Assembly: GCF_041904905.1 (NCBI RefSeq)
Contig: NZ_JAYRMI010000013.1
Span: forward strand, 1-64,000
Source: Zoogloea sp041904905
Lineage (GTDB): Bacteria > Pseudomonadota > Gammaproteobacteria > Burkholderiales > Rhodocyclaceae
DNA: 64,000 bases
Direction: 5' to 3'
Part shown: positions 9,300-17,615 of the stretch, piece by piece
How the letters are laid out: each line of letters starts with the position of its first letter
Numbering within the stretch: position 1 is the first letter of the stretch
Notes under the pieces: model-generated
Seen by the model: only the letters and a program-made list of their open reading frames with translations
Databases searched by the model: none
Told to the model about the DNA's origin: nothing
Translations under genes and position numbers: made by a program

Positions 9300-11854
9300 C
9301 CATCAACCGACGCGACTTCATCAAGACCCAGGCGATCGCCACGGCCGCCGCCACGGCCGGCATTTCGGTGCCCGCCCTCGCAGCGAAGAAGGAGGACGCC
9401 GCGGCGCCCGCCGAGAACGCCACCGCCGTGCGCTGGGACAAGGCGGCCTGCCGCTTCTGCGGCACCGGCTGTTCGGTGCTGGTGGGCGTGCAGAACGGCC
9501 GCGTGGTGGCCACCCAGGGCGATCCGGATTCCCAGGTCAACCGCGGCCTGAACTGCATCAAGGGTTACTTCCTGTCCAAGATCATGTACGGCGAGGACCG
9601 CCTCACCCGCCCGCTGCTGCGCATGAAGGATGGCAAGTACGACAAGAACGGCGAGTTCACCCCGATCAGCTGGAACCAGGCCTTCGACATCATGGCCGAG
9701 AAGTGGAAGACCGCGCTGAAGGCCGAAGGGCCGGGTTCGGTGGGCATGTTCGGCTCGGGTCAGTGGACGATCTGGGAAGGCTACGCCGCCGCCAAGCTGA
9801 TGAAGGCCGGCTTCCGCTCCAACAACCTCGACCCGAACGCCCGCCACTGCATGGCCTCCGCCGTGGCCGGCTTCATGCGCACCTTCGGCATCGACGAGCC
9901 GATGGGCTGCTACGACGACATCGAGCAGGCCGACGCCTTCGTGCTGTGGGGCAGCAACATGGCCGAGATGCACCCGATCCTGTGGACGCGCATCACCGAC
10001 CGCCGCCTCACCAAGACCGACGTGCAGGTGCACGTGCTGTCCACCTTCGAGCATCGCAGCTTCGAGTTGGCCGACAACGGCATGATCTTCGTGCCCCAGA
10101 CCGATCTGGCGATCCTCAACTACATCTGCAACCACATCATCCAGGCGGGCAAGGTCAATCAGGAGTTCGTCAAGAAGAACGTCAACTTCAAGATGGGCGA
10201 GACCGACATCGGCTTCGGCCTGCGCCCGGCCCACGCGCTGGAGAAGGACGCCAAGTTCAACGGCTACCCCGGCGCCGACGGCAAGCCCAAGAACAACCCG
10301 ACCGATGCCAAGCCGGCCACGTTCGAGGACTTCAAGAAGTTCGTCTCCACCTACACCCTGGACTACACCGCCAAGCTCACCGGCGTGCCCAAGGAGCGCC
10401 TGCAGAAGCTGGCCGAGCTGTACGCCGACCCGAAGAAGAAGGTCGTCAGCTTCTGGACGATGGGCTTCAACCAGCACACCCGCGGCACCTGGGTGAACAA
10501 CATGATCTACAACGTCCACCTGCTGGTGGGCAAGATCTCCACCCCGGGCTCGGGCCCGTTCTCCCTCACCGGCCAGCCGTCGGCCTGCGGCACCGCCCGT
10601 GAAGTGGGCACCTTCTCCCACCGCCTGCCGGCCGACATGGTGGTGACCAACCCCGAGCACCGCCACCACACCGAAGAGATCTGGCAGCTGCCCGAAGGCA
10701 CCATCCCCGACAAGATCGGTCTCCACGCCGTGGCCCAGAGCCGCGCCCTGAAGGACGGCAAGCTCAAGTGCTACTGGACCAGCACCACCAACAACATGCA
10801 GGCCGGCCCCAACGTCAACCAGGAGATCTACCCGGGCTGGCGTAACCCGGCGGCCTTCGTGGTGGTGTCGGATGTATACCCGACCGTGTCGGCCCTCGCC
10901 GCCGACCTGATCCTCCCGTCGGCCATGTGGACCGAGAAGGAAGGCGCCTTCGGCAACGCCGAGCGCCGCACCCAGTTCTGGCGTCAGCAGGTGAAGGCGC
11001 CGGGCGAGGCCAAGTCCGACCTGTGGCAGTACATGGAGTTCTCCAAGCGTTTCAAGATGGAAGAAGTGTGGCCGGCCGAGCTGCTCGCCAAGAAGCCGGA
11101 GTACAAGGGCAAGACCCTCTACGACGTGCTCTACGCCAACAAGGTGGTGAACAAGTTCCCGAAGGCCGATCTGGCCAAGGCCAACGAGCACGCCATCAAG
11201 AACTACACCAACGACGAATCCGAGGCCTTCGGCTACTACGTGCAGAAGGGCCTGTTCGAGGAGTACGCCCTGTTCGGTCGCGGCCACGGCCACGATCTGG
11301 CCTTCTTCGATGTCTATCACAAGGCCCGCGGCCTGCGCTGGCCGGTGGTCGATGGCAAGGAAACCCTGTGGCGCTTCCGGGAAGGCTACGACCCGTACGT
11401 CAAGGCCGGCGAAGGGGTGAAGTTCTACGGTCACAAGGACGGCAAGGCGATCATCTTCGCGCTGCCCTACCAGGATCCCCCCGAGAAGCCCGACGCCGAG
11501 TTCGACCTGTGGCTGTGCACTGGCCGCGTGCTGGAGCACTGGCACACCGGCTCGATGACCCGCCGCGTGCCCGAGCTGCACAAGGCGGTGCCCGAGGCGC
11601 AGGTGTTCATGCACCCGGACGACGCCAAGAAGCGCGGCCTCCAGCGCGGCATGCAGGTCAAGGTCCAGTCCCGTCGCGGCGAGATGATCGCCCGCATCGA
11701 GACCAAGGGCCGCAACAAGCCGCCGGTGGGCCTGATCTTCGTGCCCTTCTTCGACGAATCCAAGCTGGTGAACAAGCTCACGCTCGACGCCACCTGCCCG
11801 ATCTCGAAGGAAACCGACTACAAGAAGTGCGCCGTCAAGGTGGTGCGCGCCTGA
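9296..11854 (+). CDS. napA: NapA, periplasmic nitrate reductase catalytic subunit
   Basis: 852 aa. Twin-arginine signal peptide NRRDFIK followed by AIATAAATAGISVPALA, so it is exported folded by Tat. The 4Fe-4S ligands are visible at Cys52, 55 and 59 (CRFCGTGC) and Cys87 (GLNCIKG). The molybdenum ligand is Cys185 in NARHCMASAV, which separates NapA from Ser- or Sec-ligated relatives. It binds bis-MGD and reduces nitrate to nitrite in the periplasm with electrons from NapB. It is preceded by AGGAGG (about 9281) and coupled to napD. Base use is strongly biased to C/G third positions, fitting a highly expressed gene. A hairpin follows before napG. Confidence 0.98.
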   Translation: MTINRRDFIKTQAIATAAATAGISVPALAAKKEDAAAPAENATAVRWDKAACRFCGTGCSVLVGVQNGRVVATQGDPDSQVNRGLNCIKGYFLSKIMYGEDRLTRPLLRMKDGKYDKNGEFTPISWNQAFDIMAEKWKTALKAEGPGSVGMFGSGQWTIWEGYAAAKLMKAGFRSNNLDPNARHCMASAVAGFMRTFGIDEPMGCYDDIEQADAFVLWGSNMAEMHPILWTRITDRRLTKTDVQVHVLSTFEHRSFELADNGMIFVPQTDLAILNYICNHIIQAGKVNQEFVKKNVNFKMGETDIGFGLRPAHALEKDAKFNGYPGADGKPKNNPTDAKPATFEDFKKFVSTYTLDYTAKLTGVPKERLQKLAELYADPKKKVVSFWTMGFNQHTRGTWVNNMIYNVHLLVGKISTPGSGPFSLTGQPSACGTAREVGTFSHRLPADMVVTNPEHRHHTEEIWQLPEGTIPDKIGLHAVAQSRALKDGKLKCYWTSTTNNMQAGPNVNQEIYPGWRNPAAFVVVSDVYPTVSALAADLILPSAMWTEKEGAFGNAERRTQFWRQQVKAPGEAKSDLWQYMEFSKRFKMEEVWPAELLAKKPEYKGKTLYDVLYANKVVNKFPKADLAKANEHAIKNYTNDESEAFGYYVQKGLFEEYALFGRGHGHDLAFFDVYHKARGLRWPVVDGKETLWRFREGYDPYVKAGEGVKFYGHKDGKAIIFALPYQDPPEKPDAEFDLWLCTGRVLEHWHTGSMTRRVPELHKAVPEAQVFMHPDDAKKRGLQRGMQVKVQSRRGEMIARIETKGRNKPPVGLIFVPFFDESKLVNKLTLDATCPISKETDYKKCAVKVVRA

Positions 11855-11868
11855 TCTTCCGGGTGGCC

Positions 11869-11902
11869 GGCGACAGGCTGGGCTGACACCTGGCCTGTCG
11901 CC
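11869..11902 (+). other. Hairpin in the napA-napG gap
   Basis: Perfect 10-base inverted repeat GGCGACAGGC / GCCTGTCGCC with a 14-base loop, in the 74-base gap that separates napA from napG. No T-run follows, so it is more likely an mRNA-stabilising or processing structure than a terminator. It would allow a higher level of the napFDA segment than of the downstream electron-transfer genes. Confidence 0.6.
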
Positions 11903-11928
11903 GTCCCCCGGATCAAAGCAGAACAATC

Positions 11929-12834
11929 ATGGACACCGGCAAGAAACCCGCCCGCAAGCCCTCCGATGCCGCATCGCCGGCGTCGGTGGCCCGGCGCAAG
12001 TTCATCAACAACGTGGCAGCCGCTGCTGGCGGCGGCTGCCTGTTGGCGCTGGGCGCGGGGCTGTACGCCAAGAGCGCGTCGGCCCTGCCGGCCCAGGCCC
12101 TGCGCCCGCCCGGCGCCTTGCCCGAACCCGATTTTCTGGCGGCCTGCGTGCGCTGCGGCCTGTGCGTGCGCGACTGCCCCTACGACACCCTCAAGCTCTC
12201 CGACCTGGGCGACCCGGTGGTCACCGGCACGCCCTACTTCACGGCTCGCAAGACGCCCTGCGAGATGTGCGAGGACATCCCCTGCGTGAAGGCCTGCCCC
12301 ACCGGCGCGCTCGACCGCAACCTCACCGACATCAACAAGGCCCAGATGGGCCTCGCCGCCCTCGTCGACCACGAGAGCTGCCTCAACTTCCTGGGCCTGC
12401 GCTGCGACGTGTGCTACCGCGTGTGCCCGGTCATCGACAAGGCGATCACCCTCGAAACCCAGCACAACCCGCGCTCCGACCGCCACGCGATGCTGCTGCC
12501 CACGGTGCACTCCGATGCCTGCACCGGCTGCGGCAAGTGCGAGAAATCCTGCGTGCTGCCGGTGGCGGCGATCAAGGTCTTCCCCCGGCAGCTCGCCCAG
12601 GGCGCGCTGCCGGCCCACTACCGCAAGGGCTGGGAAGAAAAGGCCCGCCACGGCGGATCGCTGATCGGCGAGCAGGTCGAGTTGCCGGTGCGCGGCTTCG
12701 AGGGCCCCACCGCCGGACGCGCCGCCACCGAAACCGTGGTTGCCCCGACTGGCCCCGCGCCGGCACCTGCTGCGGCCACGCCGCCCCCTGCGCCCAAGGG
12801 CCCCACCGGCATCGACTCCCGCTGGAAACCCTGA
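11929..12834 (+). CDS. napG: NapG, quinol dehydrogenase ferredoxin subunit
   Basis: 301 aa. Twin-arginine-like signal ARRKFINNVAAAAGGG, then a MauM/NapG-type ferredoxin with four cysteine groups: CVRCGLCVRDCP, CEMCEDIPCVKACP, CDVCYRVCP and CTGCGKCEKSC, enough for four 4Fe-4S clusters. NapG sits on the periplasmic face of the membrane and, with NapH, passes electrons from ubiquinol toward the NapAB system. The C-terminal ~55 residues form an Ala/Pro-rich extension (about 260-301) not needed for the core fold. napH follows after 2 bases. Confidence 0.96.
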   Translation: MDTGKKPARKPSDAASPASVARRKFINNVAAAAGGGCLLALGAGLYAKSASALPAQALRPPGALPEPDFLAACVRCGLCVRDCPYDTLKLSDLGDPVVTGTPYFTARKTPCEMCEDIPCVKACPTGALDRNLTDINKAQMGLAALVDHESCLNFLGLRCDVCYRVCPVIDKAITLETQHNPRSDRHAMLLPTVHSDACTGCGKCEKSCVLPVAAIKVFPRQLAQGALPAHYRKGWEEKARHGGSLIGEQVELPVRGFEGPTAGRAATETVVAPTGPAPAPAAATPPPAPKGPTGIDSRWKP

Positions 12835-12836
12835 CC

Positions 12837-13712
12837 ATGGCCACCACCACCCTGTCCCACAAACCGGCCGACGCGGCGGCCTGCGCGCCGGCCCGCAGCC
12901 TGTGGCAGCGCCAGCGCTGGCTGATCCTGCGCCGCGCCACTCAGCTCTCGATCCTGCTCGCCTTCCTGGCGGGCCCGTGGTTCGGCGTGTGGCTCGTCAA
13001 GGGCAATCTGTCGTCGTCCCTCACCCTCGGGGTGCTCCCGCTCACCGACCCGCTGCTGGTGCTGCAGACCCTCGTCACCGGCCATCTGCCCTACTCGTCG
13101 GCGCTGATCGGTGCCGCCATCGTGCTGGCCTTCTACCTGCTGGTGGGCGGGCGGGTGTTCTGCAGCTGGGCGTGCCCGGTGAATGTGGTCACCGACGCCG
13201 CCGCCTGGAGCCGCCGCCGCCTCGGCATCAAGACCGGCCGGGTGCCGGACGCCGCCACCCGCTACTGGCTGCTGGGCGGCCTGCTGGTGGCCGCCGCGAT
13301 CACCGGCAGCCTCGTCTGGGAATGGGTCAACCCGGTTTCCCTGTTGCATCGGGGCCTGATCTTCGGGATGGGCGGCGGGCTGTTCGTGATCGCCGGCATC
13401 TTCCTGTACGACCTGCTGGTGGCCAGCCGCGGCTGGTGCGGACACCTGTGCCCGATGGGCGCCTTCTACGGCCTGCTCGGCAAGACGGCGCTGGTGCGCA
13501 TCTCCGCCAGCAAGCGCGCCGCCTGCGACGACTGCATGGACTGCTTCGCGGTCTGCCCCGAACCCCAGGTGATCCGCCCGGCCCTCAAGCAGGTCGGGCA
13601 GGAGAGCCCCCTGATCCTGGCCGCCGACTGCACCACCTGCGGCCGCTGCATCGATGTGTGCGACAAACAGGTTTTCAAAATGACCCATAGGTTCGATCAA
13701 AGGAGCGAGTGA
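12837..13712 (+). CDS. napH: NapH, membrane quinol dehydrogenase subunit
   Basis: 291 aa; ATG 12837, two bases after the napG stop. Four or five membrane spans (for example LSILLAFLAGPWFGVWLV and ALIGAAIVLAFYLLVGG). Two Cys-x3-CP loops typical of the NapH/NosR/CcoG group are present (FCSWACPVN and WCGHLCPMG). The cytoplasmic C-terminus carries two ferredoxin clusters (CDDCMDCFAVCP and CTTCGRCIDVC). It oxidises ubiquinol and hands electrons to NapG. The stop overlaps the napB start codon, with AAGGAG just upstream. Confidence 0.96.
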   Translation: MATTTLSHKPADAAACAPARSLWQRQRWLILRRATQLSILLAFLAGPWFGVWLVKGNLSSSLTLGVLPLTDPLLVLQTLVTGHLPYSSALIGAAIVLAFYLLVGGRVFCSWACPVNVVTDAAAWSRRRLGIKTGRVPDAATRYWLLGGLLVAAAITGSLVWEWVNPVSLLHRGLIFGMGGGLFVIAGIFLYDLLVASRGWCGHLCPMGAFYGLLGKTALVRISASKRAACDDCMDCFAVCPEPQVIRPALKQVGQESPLILAADCTTCGRCIDVCDKQVFKMTHRFDQRSE

Positions 13713-14191
13713 TGAACAAGCCGACCTTCCATTCCGCCCGCCTGCGGGCAGCCGCCCTGGCCGTGTGCCTGGCCCAGACTTTCCTTGCTCCTGTCGCTGC
13801 CGTCGCCGCCGGTGAGCCGGCCATCAAGCTCATGACCCTGCGCGGTGCCGAGATCAACGCCAGCGATCCGGAAGGCGACGGCACCCGCTATGGCCGCGAT
13901 TCCGCGCCGCTGCCGCGGGATTTCGTCCAGCAGCCGCCGCTGATCCCCCACACCATCAAGGGCTACACGGTCACCAAGAACTTCAACAAGTGCCTCGACT
14001 GCCACGCCTGGGCGCGGGCCAAGGAAACCGGTGCCACCAAGATCTCGGTCACCCATTTCAAGGATCGCGAAGGCCAGGAGCTGTCCAGCGTGTCGCCGCG
14101 CCGCTACTTCTGCAACCAGTGCCACGTGCCCCAGAGCGACGCCAAGCCGCTGGTGGGCAACACCTTCAAGCCCGGCACCGGGATGCGCTGA
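13712..14191 (+). CDS. napB: NapB, diheme cytochrome c subunit
   Basis: 159 aa with ATG 13712; a GTG one codon upstream is also in frame. A cleavable signal peptide (AALAVCLAQTFLAPVAAVAA) precedes the mature protein. Two c-type heme sites, CLDCH and CNQCH, and conserved HTIKGY and CHVPQ contexts identify the NapB family. It is the small periplasmic partner of NapA, receiving electrons from NapC or NapGH. A good RBS (AAGGAG) lies at 13700. It sits between napH and napC in the operon. Confidence 0.97.
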   Translation: MNKPTFHSARLRAAALAVCLAQTFLAPVAAVAAGEPAIKLMTLRGAEINASDPEGDGTRYGRDSAPLPRDFVQQPPLIPHTIKGYTVTKNFNKCLDCHAWARAKETGATKISVTHFKDREGQELSSVSPRRYFCNQCHVPQSDAKPLVGNTFKPGTGMR

Positions 14192-14216
14192 CGGATAGAC
14201 AAGGGAGTTCGGACAA

Positions 14217-14876
14217 ATGGATACCAACAACAAGGGCCTGATCGGACGCATCCGATCCGTCGGCTGGGGATTTGCGGCGATGCTGTTCATCGCCGGCATC
14301 CTCTTCTGGGGCGGCTTCAACACCGCCATGGAGTGGACCAACCGGGAAGCCTTCTGCATCTCGTGCCACGAAATGAAGGACAACGTCTATCAGGAATACC
14401 GCTCCACCATCCACGCCTCGAACCGCTCCGGCGTGCGGGCCACCTGCCCGGATTGCCACGTGCCGAAGGAGTGGGGGCCGAAGATCATCCGCAAGATCCA
14501 GGCCTCCAACGAGGTGCTGCACAAGGTGCTCGGTTCCATCGACACCCCCGAGAAGTTCAACGCCAAGCGGTTGGAGCTCGCCAAGCATGAGTGGGAACGG
14601 ATGAAGAAGACCGACTCCCGCGAGTGCCGCAACTGCCACAACTACGACAGCTTCGACTACGCCGAACAGGGCCGTCGCTCGTCCAAGATGCACCAGACCG
14701 GCCTCAACGAAGGCAAGACCTGCATCGACTGCCATAAGGGCATCGCCCACCAGCTGCCCGAAGTCGAGCAGGCCATCGGCGCGCCGAAGGAAGGCGCGAC
14801 GCCGGAGGAGTTCCATCCGCCGACGCCGAAGGCCGAAGAACCCAAGCCCGAGGCCGACAAGGCCAGCAAGGGCTGA
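14217..14876 (+). CDS. napC: NapC/NirT-type tetraheme membrane quinol dehydrogenase
   Basis: 219 aa. One N-terminal membrane anchor (GWGFAAMLFIAGILFWGG) and a periplasmic domain with four heme-binding sites, CISCH, CPDCH, CRNCH and CIDCH. This is the NapC/NirT architecture, which oxidises membrane quinol and reduces NapB. Having both NapC and NapGH gives the system two quinol inlets. The C-terminus is a Lys/Glu/Pro-rich tail. It is the last gene of the nap operon, preceded by AAGGGAG and followed by a hairpin terminator. Confidence 0.97.
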   Translation: MDTNNKGLIGRIRSVGWGFAAMLFIAGILFWGGFNTAMEWTNREAFCISCHEMKDNVYQEYRSTIHASNRSGVRATCPDCHVPKEWGPKIIRKIQASNEVLHKVLGSIDTPEKFNAKRLELAKHEWERMKKTDSRECRNCHNYDSFDYAEQGRRSSKMHQTGLNEGKTCIDCHKGIAHQLPEVEQAIGAPKEGATPEEFHPPTPKAEEPKPEADKASKG

Positions 14877-14921
14877 CGCCGGAGCGTGAGCAAAGCCGGG
14901 TGAGACGACCTGGCATGGGGA

Positions 14922-14951
14922 GCACAGGGGCCGCTATTGCGGCCTTTGTGC
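14922..14951 (+). terminator. Probable terminator of the nap operon
   Basis: A 13-pair stem with two G-U pairs: GCACAGGGGCCGC, loop TATT, GCGGCCTTTGTGC, followed by a short imperfect T-rich stretch. It sits 46 bases after the napC stop. Confidence 0.65.
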
Positions 14952-15108
14952 TTTGTGTGCCCGCCAGCCGAGGTGAGGGTAGGGCGCGACGGCCTTCCGG
15001 CAGGGGGCGTGTCGTTCGGGCGAATGCCCCGCCGGGCGCGGCACGCCGCGGCAATTTTAGCCAGGGGCATATGCCATGCGCGCCTGCGGCGGCAGCGGCC
15101 CTGGCATC

Positions 15109-15122
15109 TTGACCGCCATCAA
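15109..15122 (+). promoter_or_regulatory. FNR/DNR-type box upstream of norCB
   Basis: TTGAC-CGCC-ATCAA, a near-perfect match to TTGAT-N4-ATCAA (one mismatch). It lies 75 bases before the norC start. DNR/NNR regulators use this motif to switch on nor genes in response to NO in denitrifiers. Apart from this box and the terminator at 14922, the 320-base gap 14877-15196 shows no gene. Confidence 0.75.
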
Positions 15123-15196
15123 GGACTCATCCCCCCTCCAGCCCGCACCATCCCGCCCAAGCTGCGTCGTGCAGCGAAGCCATCCAGGGAGGTTCC

Positions 15197-15622
15197 ATGA
15201 GCGGGACATTCACAAAATCAATGGCGCGAAACATCTTCTTCGGGGGCACTGTTTTCTTTGCGCTCCTGTTTCTCGCGCTGACCTTCGATTCGATGCAGGC
15301 CCTGCCCAAACGGGACAATCGGGCCAACCTGACGCCAGCCGTTGCGGCCGGCAAAAAGGTATGGGAAGTCAATAACTGCATCGGTTGTCACACCCTGCTG
15401 GGCGAGGGCGCGTACTTCGCTCCCGAGCTGGGCAATGTTTACAAGCGTCGCGGCCCCGAGTTCATCAAGGCCTGGATTCAGTCTCAGCCGACCGGTACGC
15501 CGGGTCGTCGCCAGATGCCGAACTTCCACCTGACCGACCAGCAGCTCAACGATCTCGTCGAGTTCCTGAAGTACATGTCGGAAGTCAATACCGCCAACTG
15601 GCCGCCGAACATCGAAGGCTGA
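15197..15622 (+). CDS. norC: NorC, cytochrome c subunit of nitric oxide reductase
   Basis: 141 aa. One N-terminal membrane anchor (IFFGGTVFFALLFLALTF) is followed by a monoheme domain with CIGCH at residues 61-65 and an axial-ligand Met in the RRQMPNFHL segment. NorC takes electrons from soluble cytochromes and passes them to NorB. The start has a strong RBS (GGGAGG). It is the first gene of norCB, with an FNR/DNR box upstream. The length is normal for the family. Confidence 0.97.
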   Translation: MSGTFTKSMARNIFFGGTVFFALLFLALTFDSMQALPKRDNRANLTPAVAAGKKVWEVNNCIGCHTLLGEGAYFAPELGNVYKRRGPEFIKAWIQSQPTGTPGRRQMPNFHLTDQQLNDLVEFLKYMSEVNTANWPPNIEG

Positions 15623-15649
15623 TCGCCGATCCGAAAGGGAGCTAATACT

Positions 15650-17029
15650 ATGCAATATTCGTCTCAGGCGGTCGCGAAGCCATACTTCATCGCGGCCATC
15701 GGACTCTTCGTCGGACAGATCCTGTTCGGGCTCATCATGGGCCTGCAGTATGTGATCGGCGACTTCCTGTTTCCTGCCATCCCGTTCAACGTCGCACGGA
15801 TGGTCCACACCAACCTGCTGATCGTCTGGCTGCTGTTCGGTTTCATGGGCGCGGCCTACTACATGATTCCCGAGGAAACCGAAACGGAGCTGTATTCGCC
15901 GAAGCTGGCCTTGCTCATGTTCTGGGTCTTCCTGGTTGCCGGTGCGGCCACCATCCTCGGCTACCTGCTGGTGCCCTACGCCACCCTGGCGAAGTTCACC
16001 GGTAACGACCTGCTCGAGACAATGGGCCGGGAGTTCCTGGAGCAGCCGCTGCTGACCAAGGTAGGCATCGTGGTCGTTGCGCTGGTGTTCCTCTTCAACC
16101 TGACCATGACCATGCTCAAGGGCCGCAAGACCTCCATCGGCATCGTGCTGATGATGGGTCTGTGGGGCCTTGCGGTGTTCTTCCTGTTCTCCTTCTACAA
16201 CCCGCACAACCCGGTGCTCGACAAGTACTTCTGGTGGTGGGTCGTGCACCTCTGGGTCGAAGGCGTCTGGGAACTGATCCTCGGTGCGCTGCTCGCCTTC
16301 GTGCTGGTCAAGGTCACCGGTGTCGACCGGGAAGTCATCGAAAAGTGGCTGTACGTCATCATCACCCTGACCCTGGTCACCGGCATCATCGGTACCGGCC
16401 ACCACTACTTCTGGATCGGTACGCCGGAATACTGGCAGTGGTGGGGTTCCGTGTTCTCCGCGCTGGAGCCGATCCCGTTCTTCGCGATGACCGTCTTCGC
16501 CTTCAACATGGTGAACCGTCGCCGCCGCGAGCACCCGAACAAGGCCGCCACGCTGTGGGCTCTGGGTACTGGTGTGATGGCGTTCCTGGGCGCTGGCGTG
16601 TGGGGCTTCCTGCACACCCTGGCTCCGGTCAACTACTACACCCACGGCACCCAGATCACCGCCGCTCACGGTCACATGGCCTTCTACGGCGCCTACGCCA
16701 TGGTGGTCCTCACCATCATCAGCTACGCCATGCCGATCCTGCGCGGCCGTGCCGCCAACAGCGAGAAGGCTCAGGTGCTGGAGATGTGGTCGTTCTGGCT
16801 GATGACCATCGCCATGGTGTTCATCACCCTGTTCCTCACCGCTGCGGGCATCCTGCAGGTCTGGCTGCAGCGCTACAGCGCCACGCCGATCCCGTTCATG
16901 GCGGCGCAGGATCAACTGGCGATCTTCTACTGGCTGCGTGAAGGCACCGGTGTGATGTTCCTGATCGGCCTGCTGATCTACATCGCCAGCTTCTTCGTGG
17001 GCGGCGAGAGCAAGAGCCGCGCGGCGTAA
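15650..17029 (+). CDS. norB: NorB, cytochrome-c-dependent nitric oxide reductase catalytic subunit
   Basis: 459 aa, about twelve membrane spans. The heme and FeB ligands of the heme-copper superfamily are visible: His in RMVHTNLL, His and the NorB-specific Glu in VVHLWVEGVWE, the His pair in GTGHHYFW, and His residues in AAHGHMAFYG. The protein lacks the long N-terminal extension of quinol-dependent qNor, so it is the cNor type that pairs with NorC. It reduces two NO to N2O. RBS AAAGGGAG. The accessory genes norQ, norE and norF lie about 8 kb downstream on the other strand. Confidence 0.98.
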   Translation: MQYSSQAVAKPYFIAAIGLFVGQILFGLIMGLQYVIGDFLFPAIPFNVARMVHTNLLIVWLLFGFMGAAYYMIPEETETELYSPKLALLMFWVFLVAGAATILGYLLVPYATLAKFTGNDLLETMGREFLEQPLLTKVGIVVVALVFLFNLTMTMLKGRKTSIGIVLMMGLWGLAVFFLFSFYNPHNPVLDKYFWWWVVHLWVEGVWELILGALLAFVLVKVTGVDREVIEKWLYVIITLTLVTGIIGTGHHYFWIGTPEYWQWWGSVFSALEPIPFFAMTVFAFNMVNRRRREHPNKAATLWALGTGVMAFLGAGVWGFLHTLAPVNYYTHGTQITAAHGHMAFYGAYAMVVLTIISYAMPILRGRAANSEKAQVLEMWSFWLMTIAMVFITLFLTAAGILQVWLQRYSATPIPFMAAQDQLAIFYWLREGTGVMFLIGLLIYIASFFVGGESKSRAA

Positions 17030-17057
17030 GCCGATTCAGGCAGAAGTTGGTACGACG

Positions 17058-17080
17058 AGCCCGGCGCAAGCCGGGCTTTT
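17058..17080 (+). terminator. Rho-independent terminator after norB
   Basis: AGCCCGGC, loop GCAA, GCCGGGCTTTT: a GC-rich stem with a tetraloop and a run of T, 28 bases after the norB stop. Confidence 0.9.
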
Positions 17081-17163
17081 CGTTTCTGGGGCGGCCCATT
17101 CCGGGTGTGGAGCGTGCCGCGGGCGGGGGCTTCTCGTGATAAAAGGGGGCAAATTGCTTTGAT

Positions 17164-17197
17164 GCACCGCAGCGGTGCCACCATCCTGCCGGATGTC
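17164..17197 (+). other. Structured leader upstream of the 103-aa gene
   Basis: Two adjacent hairpins: the perfect palindrome GCACCGC-A-GCGGTGC (17164-17178) and CATCC-TGCC-GGATG (17182-17195). They sit between the norB terminator and the start of the small gene at 17304. Function unknown; could be a 5' leader element or a protein-binding site. Confidence 0.4.
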
Positions 17198-17303
17198 CCG
17201 TCTTGGGGCATGATCGGGTCGCCGCGGCCCGGCTGAGTGGGGTTTCAGGTCGGCACAGCACTTGCTGACGGTGTGAGGAAAACCCACAACAGAGAGAGCC
17301 GTC

Positions 17304-17615
17304 ATGGAATCGGATTCCGTCGTTCTCGGCCTGCTCGGCCGGATTCACGTGCTCATGCGTCGGGTGACCAACCGGATCACCGACGTGGAGTACATGCGCG
17401 CCAATAAGGAATACGCCCGGGAGATCGTCCGGCTCGCGGTGGCCACCGGCAATGCCGAACTGGTCGAGCTGTGCGAGCGCCTGCGCGCCGCGATGGAGCT
17501 TGACCCGCCACCCGGCGACGACGCGCCCGCGCGCCCGGGCCTGTTCGACCGGCTGCGCGCCCACCGCCCGGCGGCCACCCATCCGGTGGATCGCTACGTG
17601 GGCACCCTGCGTTAA
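17304..17615 (+). CDS. Small conserved-type hypothetical protein
   Basis: 103 aa. Predicted mostly helical in the first 65 residues (ANKEYAREIVRLAVATG and NAELVELCERLRAAMEL), then a Pro/Ala-rich stretch. No signal peptide, membrane span or metal motif is seen, and I do not recognise the family. It starts behind an AGAGAGAG purine run. It follows norB after a terminator and a structured leader, so it is probably transcribed separately. It is convergent with the kinase-like gene, the two stops being adjacent (17615/17616). Codon third positions are GC-rich as in its neighbours, supporting a real gene. Confidence 0.72.
   Translation: MESDSVVLGLLGRIHVLMRRVTNRITDVEYMRANKEYAREIVRLAVATGNAELVELCERLRAAMELDPPPGDDAPARPGLFDRLRAHRPAATHPVDRYVGTLR

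Noticed and set aside
15218..16915. 565-codon minus-strand ORF opposite norCB
   Set aside because: Antisense of two certain genes, His/Gln/Asp-rich, no recognisable fold.
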